Assembly: GCA_022843585.1 (NCBI GenBank)
Contig: JALHNJ010000002.1
Coordinates: 310,001-374,000 of the forward strand
Length of the DNA: 64,000 bases
Direction: 5' to 3'
DNA from: Chitinophagaceae bacterium
GTDB lineage: Bacteria > Bacteroidota > Bacteroidia > Chitinophagales > Chitinophagaceae
Shown: in pieces, positions 18,372 to 26,457 of the stretch
Position numbering within the stretch: the stretch's first letter is position 1
How the letters are laid out: each line of letters opens with the position of its first letter
Position numbers and translations under genes: made by a program
Notes under the pieces: model-generated
Told to the model about the DNA's origin: nothing
Databases searched by the model: none
The model's input: only the letters and a program-made list of their open reading frames with translations

Positions 18372-18650
18372 TTATCTTTCTTTTAAAATAATCAATATTT
18401 GTTGTGAGTCTGAAGTAACTACTAACCGGACGGTTTCAAAATGAATATGCTTTACAATTAACGTAACAGGGAATTTCTGCCAGGAGAGTATTTTAAACTC
18501 TCCTTCAGTAGTTGTTAACGATTCTTCTTTGGATTTTTCAATATATACCTGGGTAAAACTTACTGGCTTATTATCCTTCTTATTGATCACTACTCCTTGT
18601 ATAATGAGCGGAAGCATTACTTCGTTTATTTCCGGATAGGATAAAATCAT
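18372..18650 (-). CDS. Orphan carboxypeptidase-regulatory-like domain
   Basis: A 92-residue protein that is nearly all one beta-sandwich domain: IQGVVINKKDNKPVSFTQVYI-type opening (about 17-38), then TTTEGEFKILSW. This is the domain normally found at the N-terminus of SusC/TonB-dependent receptors or surface proteins. It has no signal peptide, plug or barrel. A start at Met12 (18617) would cover just the domain. Either a small stand-alone gene coupled to the DUF2490 gene 6 bp downstream, or a remnant of a larger receptor. Reading frame is intact. Confidence 0.55.
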   Translation of the reverse strand: MILSYPEINEVMLPLIIQGVVINKKDNKPVSFTQVYIEKSKEESLTTTEGEFKILSWQKFPVTLIVKHIHFETVRLVVTSDSQQILIILKER

Positions 18651-18678
18651 ACACTACTATTTACAGATCAAAAAAATG

Positions 18679-18749
18679 ACACCCTGGTCGGATTCGAACC
18701 GACGTATAAGGATTTGCAGCCCTCCACCTGTCCTCTCGGTCACAGGGTT
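18679..18749 (-). tRNA. tRNA-Cys (GCA)
   Basis: A 71-nt cloverleaf on the minus strand. The T-arm is GTCGG-TTCGAAT-CCGAC, the D-stem ACC/GGT, and the anticodon loop CTGCAAA with anticodon GCA. The discriminator base is U73, the identity base of tRNA-Cys. CCA is not encoded. The acceptor stem pairs for six bases, but pair 1-72 reads A-G, an apparent mismatch. It lies on the same strand as the sulfur-assimilation genes and downstream of the TonB-dependent receptor. Confidence 0.93.
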
Positions 18750-18763
18750 GATTTTTTAAAATA

Positions 18764-18787
18764 GGCATCCCGGGGAACCGGGACGCC
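18764..18787 (-). terminator. Hairpin between the receptor gene and tRNA-Cys
   Basis: GGCATCCCGG and CCGGGACGCC pair around GGAA with one G-U when read on the minus strand, followed by TATTTTAAAAAAT. It probably ends the receptor transcript. It leaves only 14 bp before the tRNA 5' end, so the tRNA needs read-through or a promoter overlapping this hairpin. Confidence 0.7.
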
Positions 18788-18851
18788 GTTACTCTAACGA
18801 TTGCTTGTTATATGAAAAAAGCTATGTTAAGTGGTTAGTATCAATATCATT

Positions 18852-21419
18852 TTAGAAAGAATAGCGCAATGTTATTCCGTATGTTCTTTGATCACCTAAT
18901 ACACCAGCATAATGCCCGGCGTTTCCACCTGCTGGCAATAATTGTTCGTAATAATCTTTATCTAATAAATTTCGCCCACACACAAATGCGGAAAGACCAT
19001 TAGCTGCTCTAAAGCCAAATCTTCCATTCAACAATGCATAACCATCAATATTTAAAAAGGCTGAGGGAGACGGGCTAGAAGAAAAAGAAGAACGATAATA
19101 ACCATCTGCAGCGATAAACAGCTTACCAGCTTTACCTAAAAAAGCAGCGGGGGTAGTAAACTCTCCTCCTAACGATCCAGCCCATTTGGATATGCCGGGT
19201 AAATCACCACCTGAAACATCTTTGAAAGCTTTTTGTACTCCATTTTCCGTCAACCCTGTTTCTTCAAGAGGTAATGGTGCATTAGTAAATTTTACATACT
19301 TGCCATCCGTATAAGCTAAGGCTCCATAAAATGAGAAATGATTATTAAGTTTAAAGTTCGCATCCACTTCAAGACCTTTTACTCTTACTTCTTCGGCATT
19401 GGCTATGTAGCCCCGGTTAACCCCTAACTCAGCAGATTGAACATTGGTTTGGTAATTCTTAATATCAGAATTATGATAAACTATATTAAGAGTAAAGTTA
19501 TCCGTAGGATTTGTTTTAATACCTACTTCAAAATGGGCCAGGTCTTCAGGTTTAATAACAGCCAGATCAAGAGCAGGCTGACCATTTACAGTTGGCAAAC
19601 CAGCCACATTAACACCTACGGGTTTAAAACTGGTAGAGTATGTTGCAAAAGCATTAAGGCGTTTATTAACCCTGTATGCTACGGTGAGCTGATAGGTAAG
19701 ATTATTTTCATCAGCATCAGCCACATAAGCCTGGCTTGTATAAACGCCATTTTTAAACCCTTGCAAAGTTGTTTTTTGGGCGGTTGTTCCATTGTAAGTG
19801 GCTGTATCTAAACCACCTCTTGCAACCCGGTTGTAGCTAACATCTTTTTTGTCATAATTAAAACGGATACCCGGTAATATGTGTAAGCCTTCTGTAACTT
19901 CCCAATCCACATTAGCAAATGCGGCTGCACTTTGTGATTTAATTGAAGCTTTTGTATAAATTCCAAATCCTTCAAAAAGACCTGGCGTTTGCCAAAGGTT
20001 ACTGGTAGAGCTTTGAGAAAAACGCCATTGAGCATTACCTGATTCTTCCGTACCATCTATTTTTACTTCCTGGTCTATATAGAAAAGACCAACAACACCC
20101 GTCAACTTAGAAGAAAATTCACCTGCATATCGAATTTCTTGTGACCAGTTTTTATGTTTAGCAGGGTTTTGTGATTTGGCCAAAGCTTGTAACCCTGTGA
20201 AATCTCTGTCATTGGACGGACGCCAATTCCAGTAGCGCCAAGCTGTAGTTGCAGTAAGTGTACCTTGTCCAATTTTAGTATCGAAATTTAAAGATGCGCC
20301 TCCTAAATCATTTCCAGAATTCCATGGTGTATCATGATCAATAACTCTATCGAATGCATTCTGACTGGGTAATTGATAATTTAAGTCGGCGATGATGGCG
20401 CCAAATTGACGATAAGCCGGACGCTTTGTTACAACGACACCTGCAACCACCTGCGCATAACCATCAGGTTTTTGGCGGGAATCATCTACTGATAACATGA
20501 GTGATGTATTATCTGATGGTTTGTATAACAACTGACCCCGAAAGCCTATGTTGTTAATATCATTAACAGACTTTGTTGTTCTTACATTTTCAACCAGACC
20601 ATTACGTTGCGTACCGGAAAAAGAAAGCCTTGCAGCAAATTTTTTACTTAATGTACCAGTTATAGAACTTTTCGCTTGTACATATCCGTAATTACCATAA
20701 CTCACTTCAAAATTTGCACCGGGTTTAAAACTTGGTTTTCGGGTGGTGATATTAATTGCACCTGAAGTAGTATTCTTACCAAATAATGTTCCCTGCGGGC
20801 CACGCAACACTTCAATACGTTCAATGTCTATAAAATCTAAAGTGGCAGCAGCAGGACGGGCATAGTAAACACCATCTACATAAAAACCAACACCGGGATC
20901 AAGGCCATCATTAGTAAGACCGAATGGAGAACCTAAACCACGGATATTGATCCCCGTATTACGAGGATTAGAAGTATATAATTGCAGCGAAGGAACAAAT
21001 TCCTTCACCCGGTTAACATTGAACGCACCGGCATCTTCTACCTGAGCACCACTAATAACTGAAATGGGAATGGGAACATCCTGCAACACTTCTCTGCGCC
21101 TTCTCGAAGTAATGACAACAGTATCTCTTTGAAAAAGCGATTCAAGCTGAACTATTATATTATTGTTATTCAAATTTCTTACAATAAACTCACGTTGGCC
21201 AAACCCTGCTGAAGAAACTATTAATGTAAAGGGAAAAGGTTGATTAACGATGAAGGAAAAACGACCTATAGAGTCAGTAACCGTGCCTGTAGATGTATTT
21301 TTAACTTTTACACTGGCAAACGGAACAGGTTCATTATTATCATTGACAACACGGCCGGTAAACTGAGCTGAAACAATCAGCGGCAATAAAAATGTGACAA
21401 AAAGAGTAAAATGCTTCAT
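18852..21419 (-). CDS. TonB-dependent receptor, putative sulfur-regulated
   Basis: An 855-residue outer-membrane receptor: signal peptide (ends IVSAQ, about 18), carboxypeptidase-like domain (about 20-105, FTGRVVNDNNEPVPFASV), TonB plug (about 110-230, VPIPISVISGAQVEDAGAF, then IEVLRGPQGTLFGKNTTSGAINITTRKP), and a barrel ending GITLRYSF. The plug resembles classic siderophore/cobalamin-type receptors rather than SusC, and no SusD is adjacent. Two copies of the sulfur-island palindrome lie upstream, so import of a sulfur compound (sulfonate, sulfate ester or similar) is a reasonable inference; iron or another ligand is not excluded. Confidence 0.93.
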   Translation of the reverse strand: MKHFTLFVTFLLPLIVSAQFTGRVVNDNNEPVPFASVKVKNTSTGTVTDSIGRFSFIVNQPFPFTLIVSSAGFGQREFIVRNLNNNNIIVQLESLFQRDTVVITSRRRREVLQDVPIPISVISGAQVEDAGAFNVNRVKEFVPSLQLYTSNPRNTGINIRGLGSPFGLTNDGLDPGVGFYVDGVYYARPAAATLDFIDIERIEVLRGPQGTLFGKNTTSGAINITTRKPSFKPGANFEVSYGNYGYVQAKSSITGTLSKKFAARLSFSGTQRNGLVENVRTTKSVNDINNIGFRGQLLYKPSDNTSLMLSVDDSRQKPDGYAQVVAGVVVTKRPAYRQFGAIIADLNYQLPSQNAFDRVIDHDTPWNSGNDLGGASLNFDTKIGQGTLTATTAWRYWNWRPSNDRDFTGLQALAKSQNPAKHKNWSQEIRYAGEFSSKLTGVVGLFYIDQEVKIDGTEESGNAQWRFSQSSTSNLWQTPGLFEGFGIYTKASIKSQSAAAFANVDWEVTEGLHILPGIRFNYDKKDVSYNRVARGGLDTATYNGTTAQKTTLQGFKNGVYTSQAYVADADENNLTYQLTVAYRVNKRLNAFATYSTSFKPVGVNVAGLPTVNGQPALDLAVIKPEDLAHFEVGIKTNPTDNFTLNIVYHNSDIKNYQTNVQSAELGVNRGYIANAEEVRVKGLEVDANFKLNNHFSFYGALAYTDGKYVKFTNAPLPLEETGLTENGVQKAFKDVSGGDLPGISKWAGSLGGEFTTPAAFLGKAGKLFIAADGYYRSSFSSSPSPSAFLNIDGYALLNGRFGFRAANGLSAFVCGRNLLDKDYYEQLLPAGGNAGHYAGVLGDQRTYGITLRYSF

Positions 21420-21450
21420 GTTCTTGGTTTGATTTAGATTAAATAATTAT

Positions 21451-21473
21451 TAGTCTATTATTTTAGTAGACTA
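21451..21473. promoter_or_regulatory. Sulfur-island palindrome, site A
   Basis: TAGTCTA-N9-TAGACTA, a perfect match to both half-sites, 32 bp upstream of the TonB-dependent receptor start. Flanking AATTATT/AAATAATT extends the dyad. Candidate operator for the Rrf2 protein encoded at 26458-26865. Confidence 0.7.
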
Positions 21474-21601
21474 AATAATTAAAAAAAGCAACATTTCACA
21501 GGCAACAACATCGTTGAGTAGTATCAAAAAAACCTGGCAGTATATTTAATTTCTGACTGAGCATTATAAATACCTATTAGGCAAAAATAAGTGTGGTTTA
21601 T

Positions 21602-21624
21602 TACTCTACCAAATTTATAGACTA
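21602..21624. promoter_or_regulatory. Sulfur-island palindrome, site E
   Basis: TACTCTA-N9-TAGACTA: one mismatch in the left half-site. It is the second site in the 215-bp gap before the receptor gene and lies just after the TauE-type gene stop. Confidence 0.55.
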
Positions 21625-21634
21625 ATAATTAAAA

Positions 21635-22666
21635 CTATATTGCTTTAATAATTATACGGAGACTCCATATGATTACCATTAATCCTACACATATAAGCAT
21701 TGCTCGCAAGGGCAACTTTCCTGCAAGTTTGGCTGCTATTGGGGCAGCAATTGCTCCTCCTATCATTAAACCCGCAATTATTTGCCAATGTGTAATGCCA
21801 ATGAACATAAAAAATGACATAGCACTTGCAAACGTTACAAAAAACTCACTCAAACTTACACTGCCAATAACATACTGGGGGCTTCTCCCTTTTGCAATTA
21901 GAGTACTTGTTACTAAAGGACCCCAACCGCCACCACCAAAACTATCCAGAAAACCTCCTGCACCGGCCAACCAACCTGCCCGTTTTACTTTTTTTATCTT
22001 TTTGCCTTTCTTATATGCCTGGTACAAAATCCGCACACCCAGTATCAAACAATAAACTCCTAATACCGGTTTTATAAAACCTGCATATTTTTCTCCGGCC
22101 CATACCAAGGCACCAGCACCGGCAATTGCTCCCAGCACTCCGGGTATCACTAATACTTTGAAAAGCTTTTTATTTACGTTACCGAATTTATAATGACTAT
22201 AACCACTGGCCGCACTGCTAAAAATTTCAGCGGTATGTACGCTGCCGCTTATTGCTGCGGGACTAACTCCCATACTCATTAATAAACTTGTACTGGTAAC
22301 ACCATAGCCCATTCCAACCGCACCATCAACCAATTGTGCGATAAATCCTGCTACAATAAAAAGATAAAAAGAAATGTCAATATTTGACTGAACTGATTGA
22401 ACAAGCGAAGCAAGGCTGGCATAACCAACATATTCCAAAACAAAAAAACCAATAATCATTAATGCAAAAAGAACTAATGAAACAGTTGCAATCCGCTTCC
22501 ATTTTCTTTCATTACGAATATTGCCATGAATCTCTTCAGGTAAACCTATATTTTCAGTTTCACTGGCAGTATCCACAATTACTTCAGCATCAGCAATCGG
22601 ATTCTCCGTTGACAATGCTTTATTAATTACCGAGAGCCCATTTAATTCTTTACCTGGATAAATCAT
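21635..22666 (-). CDS. TauE/SafE-family sulfite/sulfonate transporter
   Basis: A 343-residue membrane protein of the TauE/SafE (formerly DUF81) family. After an unusual hydrophilic N-terminal region (about 1-60) come about eight hydrophobic segments in two related halves, with the glycine-rich AGFIAQLVDGAVGMGYG (first half) and GGFLDSFGGGGWGPLVTS (second half) motifs. Family members move sulfite, sulfoacetate or other sulfur anions. The start is 5 bp after the cysN stop, so it belongs to the cysDN operon. Either sulfate/sulfonate uptake or sulfite export would suit; direction cannot be read from sequence. Confidence 0.88.
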   Translation of the reverse strand: MIYPGKELNGLSVINKALSTENPIADAEVIVDTASETENIGLPEEIHGNIRNERKWKRIATVSLVLFALMIIGFFVLEYVGYASLASLVQSVQSNIDISFYLFIVAGFIAQLVDGAVGMGYGVTSTSLLMSMGVSPAAISGSVHTAEIFSSAASGYSHYKFGNVNKKLFKVLVIPGVLGAIAGAGALVWAGEKYAGFIKPVLGVYCLILGVRILYQAYKKGKKIKKVKRAGWLAGAGGFLDSFGGGGWGPLVTSTLIAKGRSPQYVIGSVSLSEFFVTFASAMSFFMFIGITHWQIIAGLMIGGAIAAPIAAKLAGKLPLRAMLICVGLMVIIWSLRIIIKAI

Positions 22667-22671
22667 AGTAA

Positions 22672-23913
22672 TTATTGTATCAATACTGCAGCAACGGTAG
22701 CATTACTTGTTTCATCAATCAAAATGGCATTACCATTTACATTTAATTTTTGGAATGAATCATATACAATTGGAGAAGCCGTCTTAATGGTAGCTTTTAC
22801 TACTTCATTCAGTTTTACATTTCCCTCTATGGGTTGTTGTTGCAAACTGTTTACGTCTAGTTTATAATCAATTTGTTTCACTACTGCTCTTACCAAGCGA
22901 CTATTGTGTTGCAGGTAATATTTATTTCCCGGCACCAGCGGCTTATCGTCTAACCAGCAAAGCAATACTTCCAGTTCATTACTCACCTGTGGTTGATTAT
23001 CAATTTTAGCTATCGCATCGCCCCTGCTTATATCAATATCATCTGCTAGTTGAACTACTGCACTTTGCGGAGCGAATACTACATCAACTTCCTCCCCACC
23101 TACTTCTAATTTGCTGATTGTCGTCTCAATTCCAGTTGGCAATACAGTTACCTTATCTCCCTTTTTATAAATACCACTAATTACTTTACCTGCGTAGCCA
23201 CGGTAATCATGTAAGTCATCAGTTTGCGGACGAATAACTAACTGCACCTGGAAACGGGCATCCGTTAAATTAATATCATTATCAATTTCTACTTCTTCCA
23301 GCAATTCAAGTAACGGCTTACCAGTGTACCAATCAATCGCTGCTGATCGATCAACGATATTATCTCCATTCAATGCGCTGATCGGAATATAGGTCACATC
23401 ATTCAGCCCTAATTGTTTGGCTACTCCTGCATAATCAATTACAATGTTATTATACACATCATTCGAATACTCCACCAGATCCATTTTATTAATGGCTACC
23501 ACTACATGTGGAATTTTCAATAAGGATGCAATAATAGAATGACGACGGGTTTGTTCCACTACGCCTTGTCTGGCATCAACCAGTATAATAATAAGATTGG
23601 CATTTGATGCTCCCGTAATCATATTCCTGGTGTACTGCACATGTCCCGGCGCATCAGCAATAATGAATTTTCTCTTTGGCGTTGTGAAATATCTATATGC
23701 AACATCAATTGTAATACCTTGTTCCCTCTCGGCTCTTAATCCATCGGTCAACAAAGCAAGATCAACAGAACCATCCGTCCTGTTTTTGGTTGATTTTTCC
23801 AATGCCTCTAACTGATCAATCAAAATATTTTTGCTGTCATATAATAAACGACCGATCAATGTGCTTTTTCCATCATCAACACTACCTGCAGTTATAAATC
23901 TTAGTAAATCCAT
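22672..23913 (-). CDS. cysN: Sulfate adenylyltransferase subunit 1 (GTPase)
   Basis: A 413-residue EF-Tu-like GTPase subunit that drives APS synthesis by CysD. G1 is GSVDDGKS (10-17), followed by the DAPGHVQYTRNM G3 motif and NKMD G4 motif, then two beta-barrel domains. It stops without the C-terminal APS-kinase (CysC) domain carried by CysNC fusions. It is downstream of cysD with a 127-bp gap that contains a long inverted repeat (23926-24037). Confidence 0.96.
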   Translation of the reverse strand: MDLLRFITAGSVDDGKSTLIGRLLYDSKNILIDQLEALEKSTKNRTDGSVDLALLTDGLRAEREQGITIDVAYRYFTTPKRKFIIADAPGHVQYTRNMITGASNANLIIILVDARQGVVEQTRRHSIIASLLKIPHVVVAINKMDLVEYSNDVYNNIVIDYAGVAKQLGLNDVTYIPISALNGDNIVDRSAAIDWYTGKPLLELLEEVEIDNDINLTDARFQVQLVIRPQTDDLHDYRGYAGKVISGIYKKGDKVTVLPTGIETTISKLEVGGEEVDVVFAPQSAVVQLADDIDISRGDAIAKIDNQPQVSNELEVLLCWLDDKPLVPGNKYYLQHNSRLVRAVVKQIDYKLDVNSLQQQPIEGNVKLNEVVKATIKTASPIVYDSFQKLNVNGNAILIDETSNATVAAVLIQ

Positions 23914-23925
23914 TATGTTATTTTT

Positions 23926-24037
23926 AGTCCGAAAGTCCGGTAGACCGGAAGTCGGAAAGTAATATTCGAATACCTAATTATGCTTTACAAATGCAGAATT
24001 TCCTTTCGGACATTCTGACTTACCGTCTTTCCGACTT
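23926..24037. repeat. Long imperfect inverted repeat in the cysD-cysN gap
   Basis: Arms 23926-23959 and 24003-24037 are related inverted copies of a purine-rich sequence built from units like AGTCCGAAAG and GTCGGAAAG, with a 43-nt spacer. Similar elements occur at 34186-34305 and 35974-36060. It fills almost the entire intergenic space and would form a long hairpin in the cysD-cysN transcript. Confidence 0.7.
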
Positions 24038-24040
24038 CTC

Positions 24041-24949
24041 TTAAAAATATCCATTCTTCTTCCTGTCTTCCATCGCTGCTTCAGTAACCCGATCATCAAT
24101 TCTTGTTTCTCCTCGTTCACTTATTTTAGTAGAAATTATTTCGTTAATCACTTCATCCAATGTAGAAGCGGTTGATTCCACAGCGGCTGTACAAGTCATA
24201 TCCCCGACGGTTCGATATCGAACTTTCTTTGTAGTGATCACATCTTCCGCTCCCGGTTGCACATATTCACTCATAGCCACTAATTGCCCTTCATGCTCTA
24301 TCACTTCTCTTTCATGCGAAAAATAAATAGATGGCAAGCCAATATTTTCTTTACGTATATAATTCCAAATATCAAGTTCTGTCCAGTTACTGATGGGGAA
24401 CACTCTTACATTTTCACCCTTATGAATTCGCCCATTATAAATAGTCCATAATTCCGGACGTTGCAATTTGGGATTCCATTGTCCAAATTCATCCCGCACC
24501 GAAAAAATTCTTTCTTTGGCCCTTGCTTTTTCTTCGTCTCTTCTTGCACCACCAATGCAGCAATCAAATTTGAATTCTTCAATGGTATCCAGCAACGTAT
24601 AAGTTTGTAACCAATTCCGGCTCGGAAATTTTCCTTTAGGTTCGGTCAGGCTTCTTTGCTTAATGGTGTCTACCACTTTTCTTACCGTCAAGGTTGCCTT
24701 TACTTCGTTTGCTAATTGATCCCGAAATGCCAATGCCTCAGGAAAATTATGTCCGGTATCAATATGTACTAAGGGAAAAGGAATTTTTCCCGGTGCAAAA
24801 GCTTTTTTTGCCAGATGAACCAGGGTAATGGAATCTTTACCACCACTAAACAATAAAGCAGGACGTTCAAACTGTGCCGCAACTTCCCGGAATATATAAA
24901 TACTCTCTGCTTCCAGCTCCTCCAGATAGTTTAAATGATAGTTACTCAT
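24041..24949 (-). CDS. cysD: Sulfate adenylyltransferase subunit 2
   Basis: A 302-residue ATP-PPi-type enzyme that adenylates sulfate to APS together with CysN. The PP-loop is SGGKDS (35-40); the conserved CCIGGARRDEEKARAKERIFS and FPISNWTELDIW segments and the C-terminal RKKNGYF are typical. Full length. It has its own palindrome 16 bp upstream of the start, so it may be transcribed separately from cysH. Confidence 0.96.
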   Translation of the reverse strand: MSNYHLNYLEELEAESIYIFREVAAQFERPALLFSGGKDSITLVHLAKKAFAPGKIPFPLVHIDTGHNFPEALAFRDQLANEVKATLTVRKVVDTIKQRSLTEPKGKFPSRNWLQTYTLLDTIEEFKFDCCIGGARRDEEKARAKERIFSVRDEFGQWNPKLQRPELWTIYNGRIHKGENVRVFPISNWTELDIWNYIRKENIGLPSIYFSHEREVIEHEGQLVAMSEYVQPGAEDVITTKKVRYRTVGDMTCTAAVESTASTLDEVINEIISTKISERGETRIDDRVTEAAMEDRKKNGYF

Positions 24950-24965
24950 AATAATATTTTATTAT

Positions 24966-24988
24966 TAGTCTACTTTTACAGTAGACTG
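24966..24988. promoter_or_regulatory. Sulfur-island palindrome, site B
   Basis: TAGTCTA-N9-TAGACTG, with extra symmetric C and G inside (TAGTCTAC...GTAGACT). It sits in the 54-bp gap between the cysH stop and the cysD start. Confidence 0.7.
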
Positions 24989-25003
24989 GTTGCTCAAAAA
25001 AAT

Positions 25004-25714
25004 TTAACCTGTTACTTTCGTCACAGTTTCATGCAAACCACATTCCTTTTGTGAGGTCTCCCACCACCAGCGGCCTGCTCTGACATCTTCCTCCGGTTCA
25101 ATGGCTCTGGTACATGGTGCACATCCAATACTTATAAAACCTTTATCGTGTAAATGATTGTACGGCACATTATGTTGTTTGATGTACTCCATCATATCAT
25201 AATAACTCCATCGTATAAGTGGATTAAATTTATATAACTGTTTTTCATCCGACCATTCTATCATTGGCATTTGTTCTCTGTTGCCCGATTGCTCAGCTCT
25301 TAATCCTGTTATCCAAACCTTGGCTCCTTTTAATGCCCGGTTCAACGGTTTTACTTTTCGGATAAAACAACACTCTTTCCGGTTGTCTACCGACTCATAA
25401 AAGCTATTTATTCCCTTCACATTTACAAACTGTTCTACATCCGTTGCTTCGGGAAAAAAAACTTCGATGCCTTTCTTATAGCGGGCAATTGTTCTGTCGA
25501 GTAATTCATATGTTTCGTTAAATAACCTACCTGTATCTATTGTAAAAATTTTAACCGGAAGGTTATTCTTAAAAATAATATCTGTGAGTATCTGGTCTTC
25601 TTGCCCTAGTGAAGAAGAAAATACAACTCCTTCTGAAAACAACCTGGTAACTAACCCAATAGCTTCCGGAACAGTGCTCCCTTCAATTGCTTGTATTTGC
25701 TCAGGACTCAGCAT
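25004..25714 (-). CDS. cysH: Adenylyl-sulfate (APS) reductase, 4Fe-4S type
   Basis: A 236-residue reductase converting APS or PAPS to sulfite. The N-terminal part has the SSSLGQEDQ substrate loop and DTGRLFNETYEL. Cysteine pairs ECC (about 135) and CAPC (about 209) are the [4Fe-4S] ligands that mark APS-using assimilatory reductases, and a C-terminal ECGLH carries the catalytic cysteine. This fits the lack of an APS kinase in the window. Its ATG overlaps the peroxiredoxin stop by one base (TAATG), so the two are translationally coupled. Confidence 0.93.
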   Translation of the reverse strand: MLSPEQIQAIEGSTVPEAIGLVTRLFSEGVVFSSSLGQEDQILTDIIFKNNLPVKIFTIDTGRLFNETYELLDRTIARYKKGIEVFFPEATDVEQFVNVKGINSFYESVDNRKECCFIRKVKPLNRALKGAKVWITGLRAEQSGNREQMPMIEWSDEKQLYKFNPLIRWSYYDMMEYIKQHNVPYNHLHDKGFISIGCAPCTRAIEPEEDVRAGRWWWETSQKECGLHETVTKVTG

Positions 25715-26349
25715 TATAAATTTGGCTGTGGTGTATAACGCAAGTATGGTTTTACAACTTTAACTCCTTTTGGAAATTTCTTGATGGCATCTTCTGTAGA
25801 AACTGCCGGTACTACAATTACATCTTCACCCGATTTCCAATCGGCGGGTGTTGCTACGCTATATCCAGCTGTTAATTGTAAAGAGTCAACAACTCGTAAC
25901 ACTTCATAAAAATTTCTCCCTGTTGATGCGGGATAAATGATCATCAGCTTCACCAACTTATCGGGCCCTATCACAAAAAGCGAACGAACCGTTGCAGTAG
26001 CAGAAGCATTTGGATGGATCATGTCATATAGAGTTGCCACATTCCTATCTGCATCAGCAATTATTGGAAATCCTACTGTGCAATTCTGTGTTTCATTAAT
26101 GTCTTTTCTCCAGTCAAAATGTTTGTCCAACGGATCAATACTTACCGCCAATACTTTTACATTCCGTTTTGCAAATTCTTCCTGTAATAGAGCAGTTTTA
26201 CCAAGTTCCGTAGTACAAACAGGGGTGAAGTCGGCAGGATGTGAAAATAAAATAGCCCATCCATCGCCTATAAAATCATAGAAATTAATTTCTCCTTCCG
26301 TTGTTTGAGCCGTAAAATTTGGCGCAGTATCCCCAAGTCGTAAAGACAT
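25714..26349 (-). CDS. 1-Cys peroxiredoxin (Prx6-type)
   Basis: A 211-residue thiol peroxidase with the active-site motif HPADFTPVCTTE (peroxidatic Cys45) and the long C-terminal extension of the Prx6/1-Cys group (PLDKHFDWRKDI, then YPASTGRNFYEVLRVVDSLQLT). No other conserved resolving cysteine is visible. It removes peroxides with an external reductant. As first gene of the cysH operon, overlapping cysH by one base, it may protect the oxygen-sensitive Fe-S reductase or handle sulfur oxidants; that link is inference. Confidence 0.93.
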   Translation of the reverse strand: MSLRLGDTAPNFTAQTTEGEINFYDFIGDGWAILFSHPADFTPVCTTELGKTALLQEEFAKRNVKVLAVSIDPLDKHFDWRKDINETQNCTVGFPIIADADRNVATLYDMIHPNASATATVRSLFVIGPDKLVKLMIIYPASTGRNFYEVLRVVDSLQLTAGYSVATPADWKSGEDVIVVPAVSTEDAIKKFPKGVKVVKPYLRYTPQPNL

Positions 26350-26371
26350 AGTATATAATTTTAGTAGACTG
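26349..26371. promoter_or_regulatory. Sulfur-island palindrome, site C
   Basis: TAGTATA-N9-TAGACTG: the right half matches sites B and A closely; the left half has one mismatch. Its first base overlaps the peroxiredoxin start codon, so a bound protein would block the very start of the gene. Confidence 0.55.
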
Positions 26372-26391
26372 CAAAAATAGGGGTAAAAAAA

Positions 26392-26414
26392 TAGCCTACC
26401 AAGACGATAGACTA
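26392..26414. promoter_or_regulatory. Sulfur-island palindrome, site D
   Basis: TAGCCTA-N9-TAGACTA, one mismatch in the left half. It lies 20 bp beyond site C in the 108-bp gap between the Rrf2 gene and the peroxiredoxin-cysH operon. Confidence 0.6.
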
Positions 26415-26457
26415 TTTTATGATGTTTTACGCAAACGACTGTTCGCTTACTTATGAA

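Noticed and set aside
23925-23947. TAGTCCG-N9-TAGACCG before cysN, resembling the sulfur-island palindrome
   Set aside because: Both half-sites have two mismatches in their last bases and the match falls inside the purine-rich inverted-repeat element at 23926-24037, which explains it equally well.
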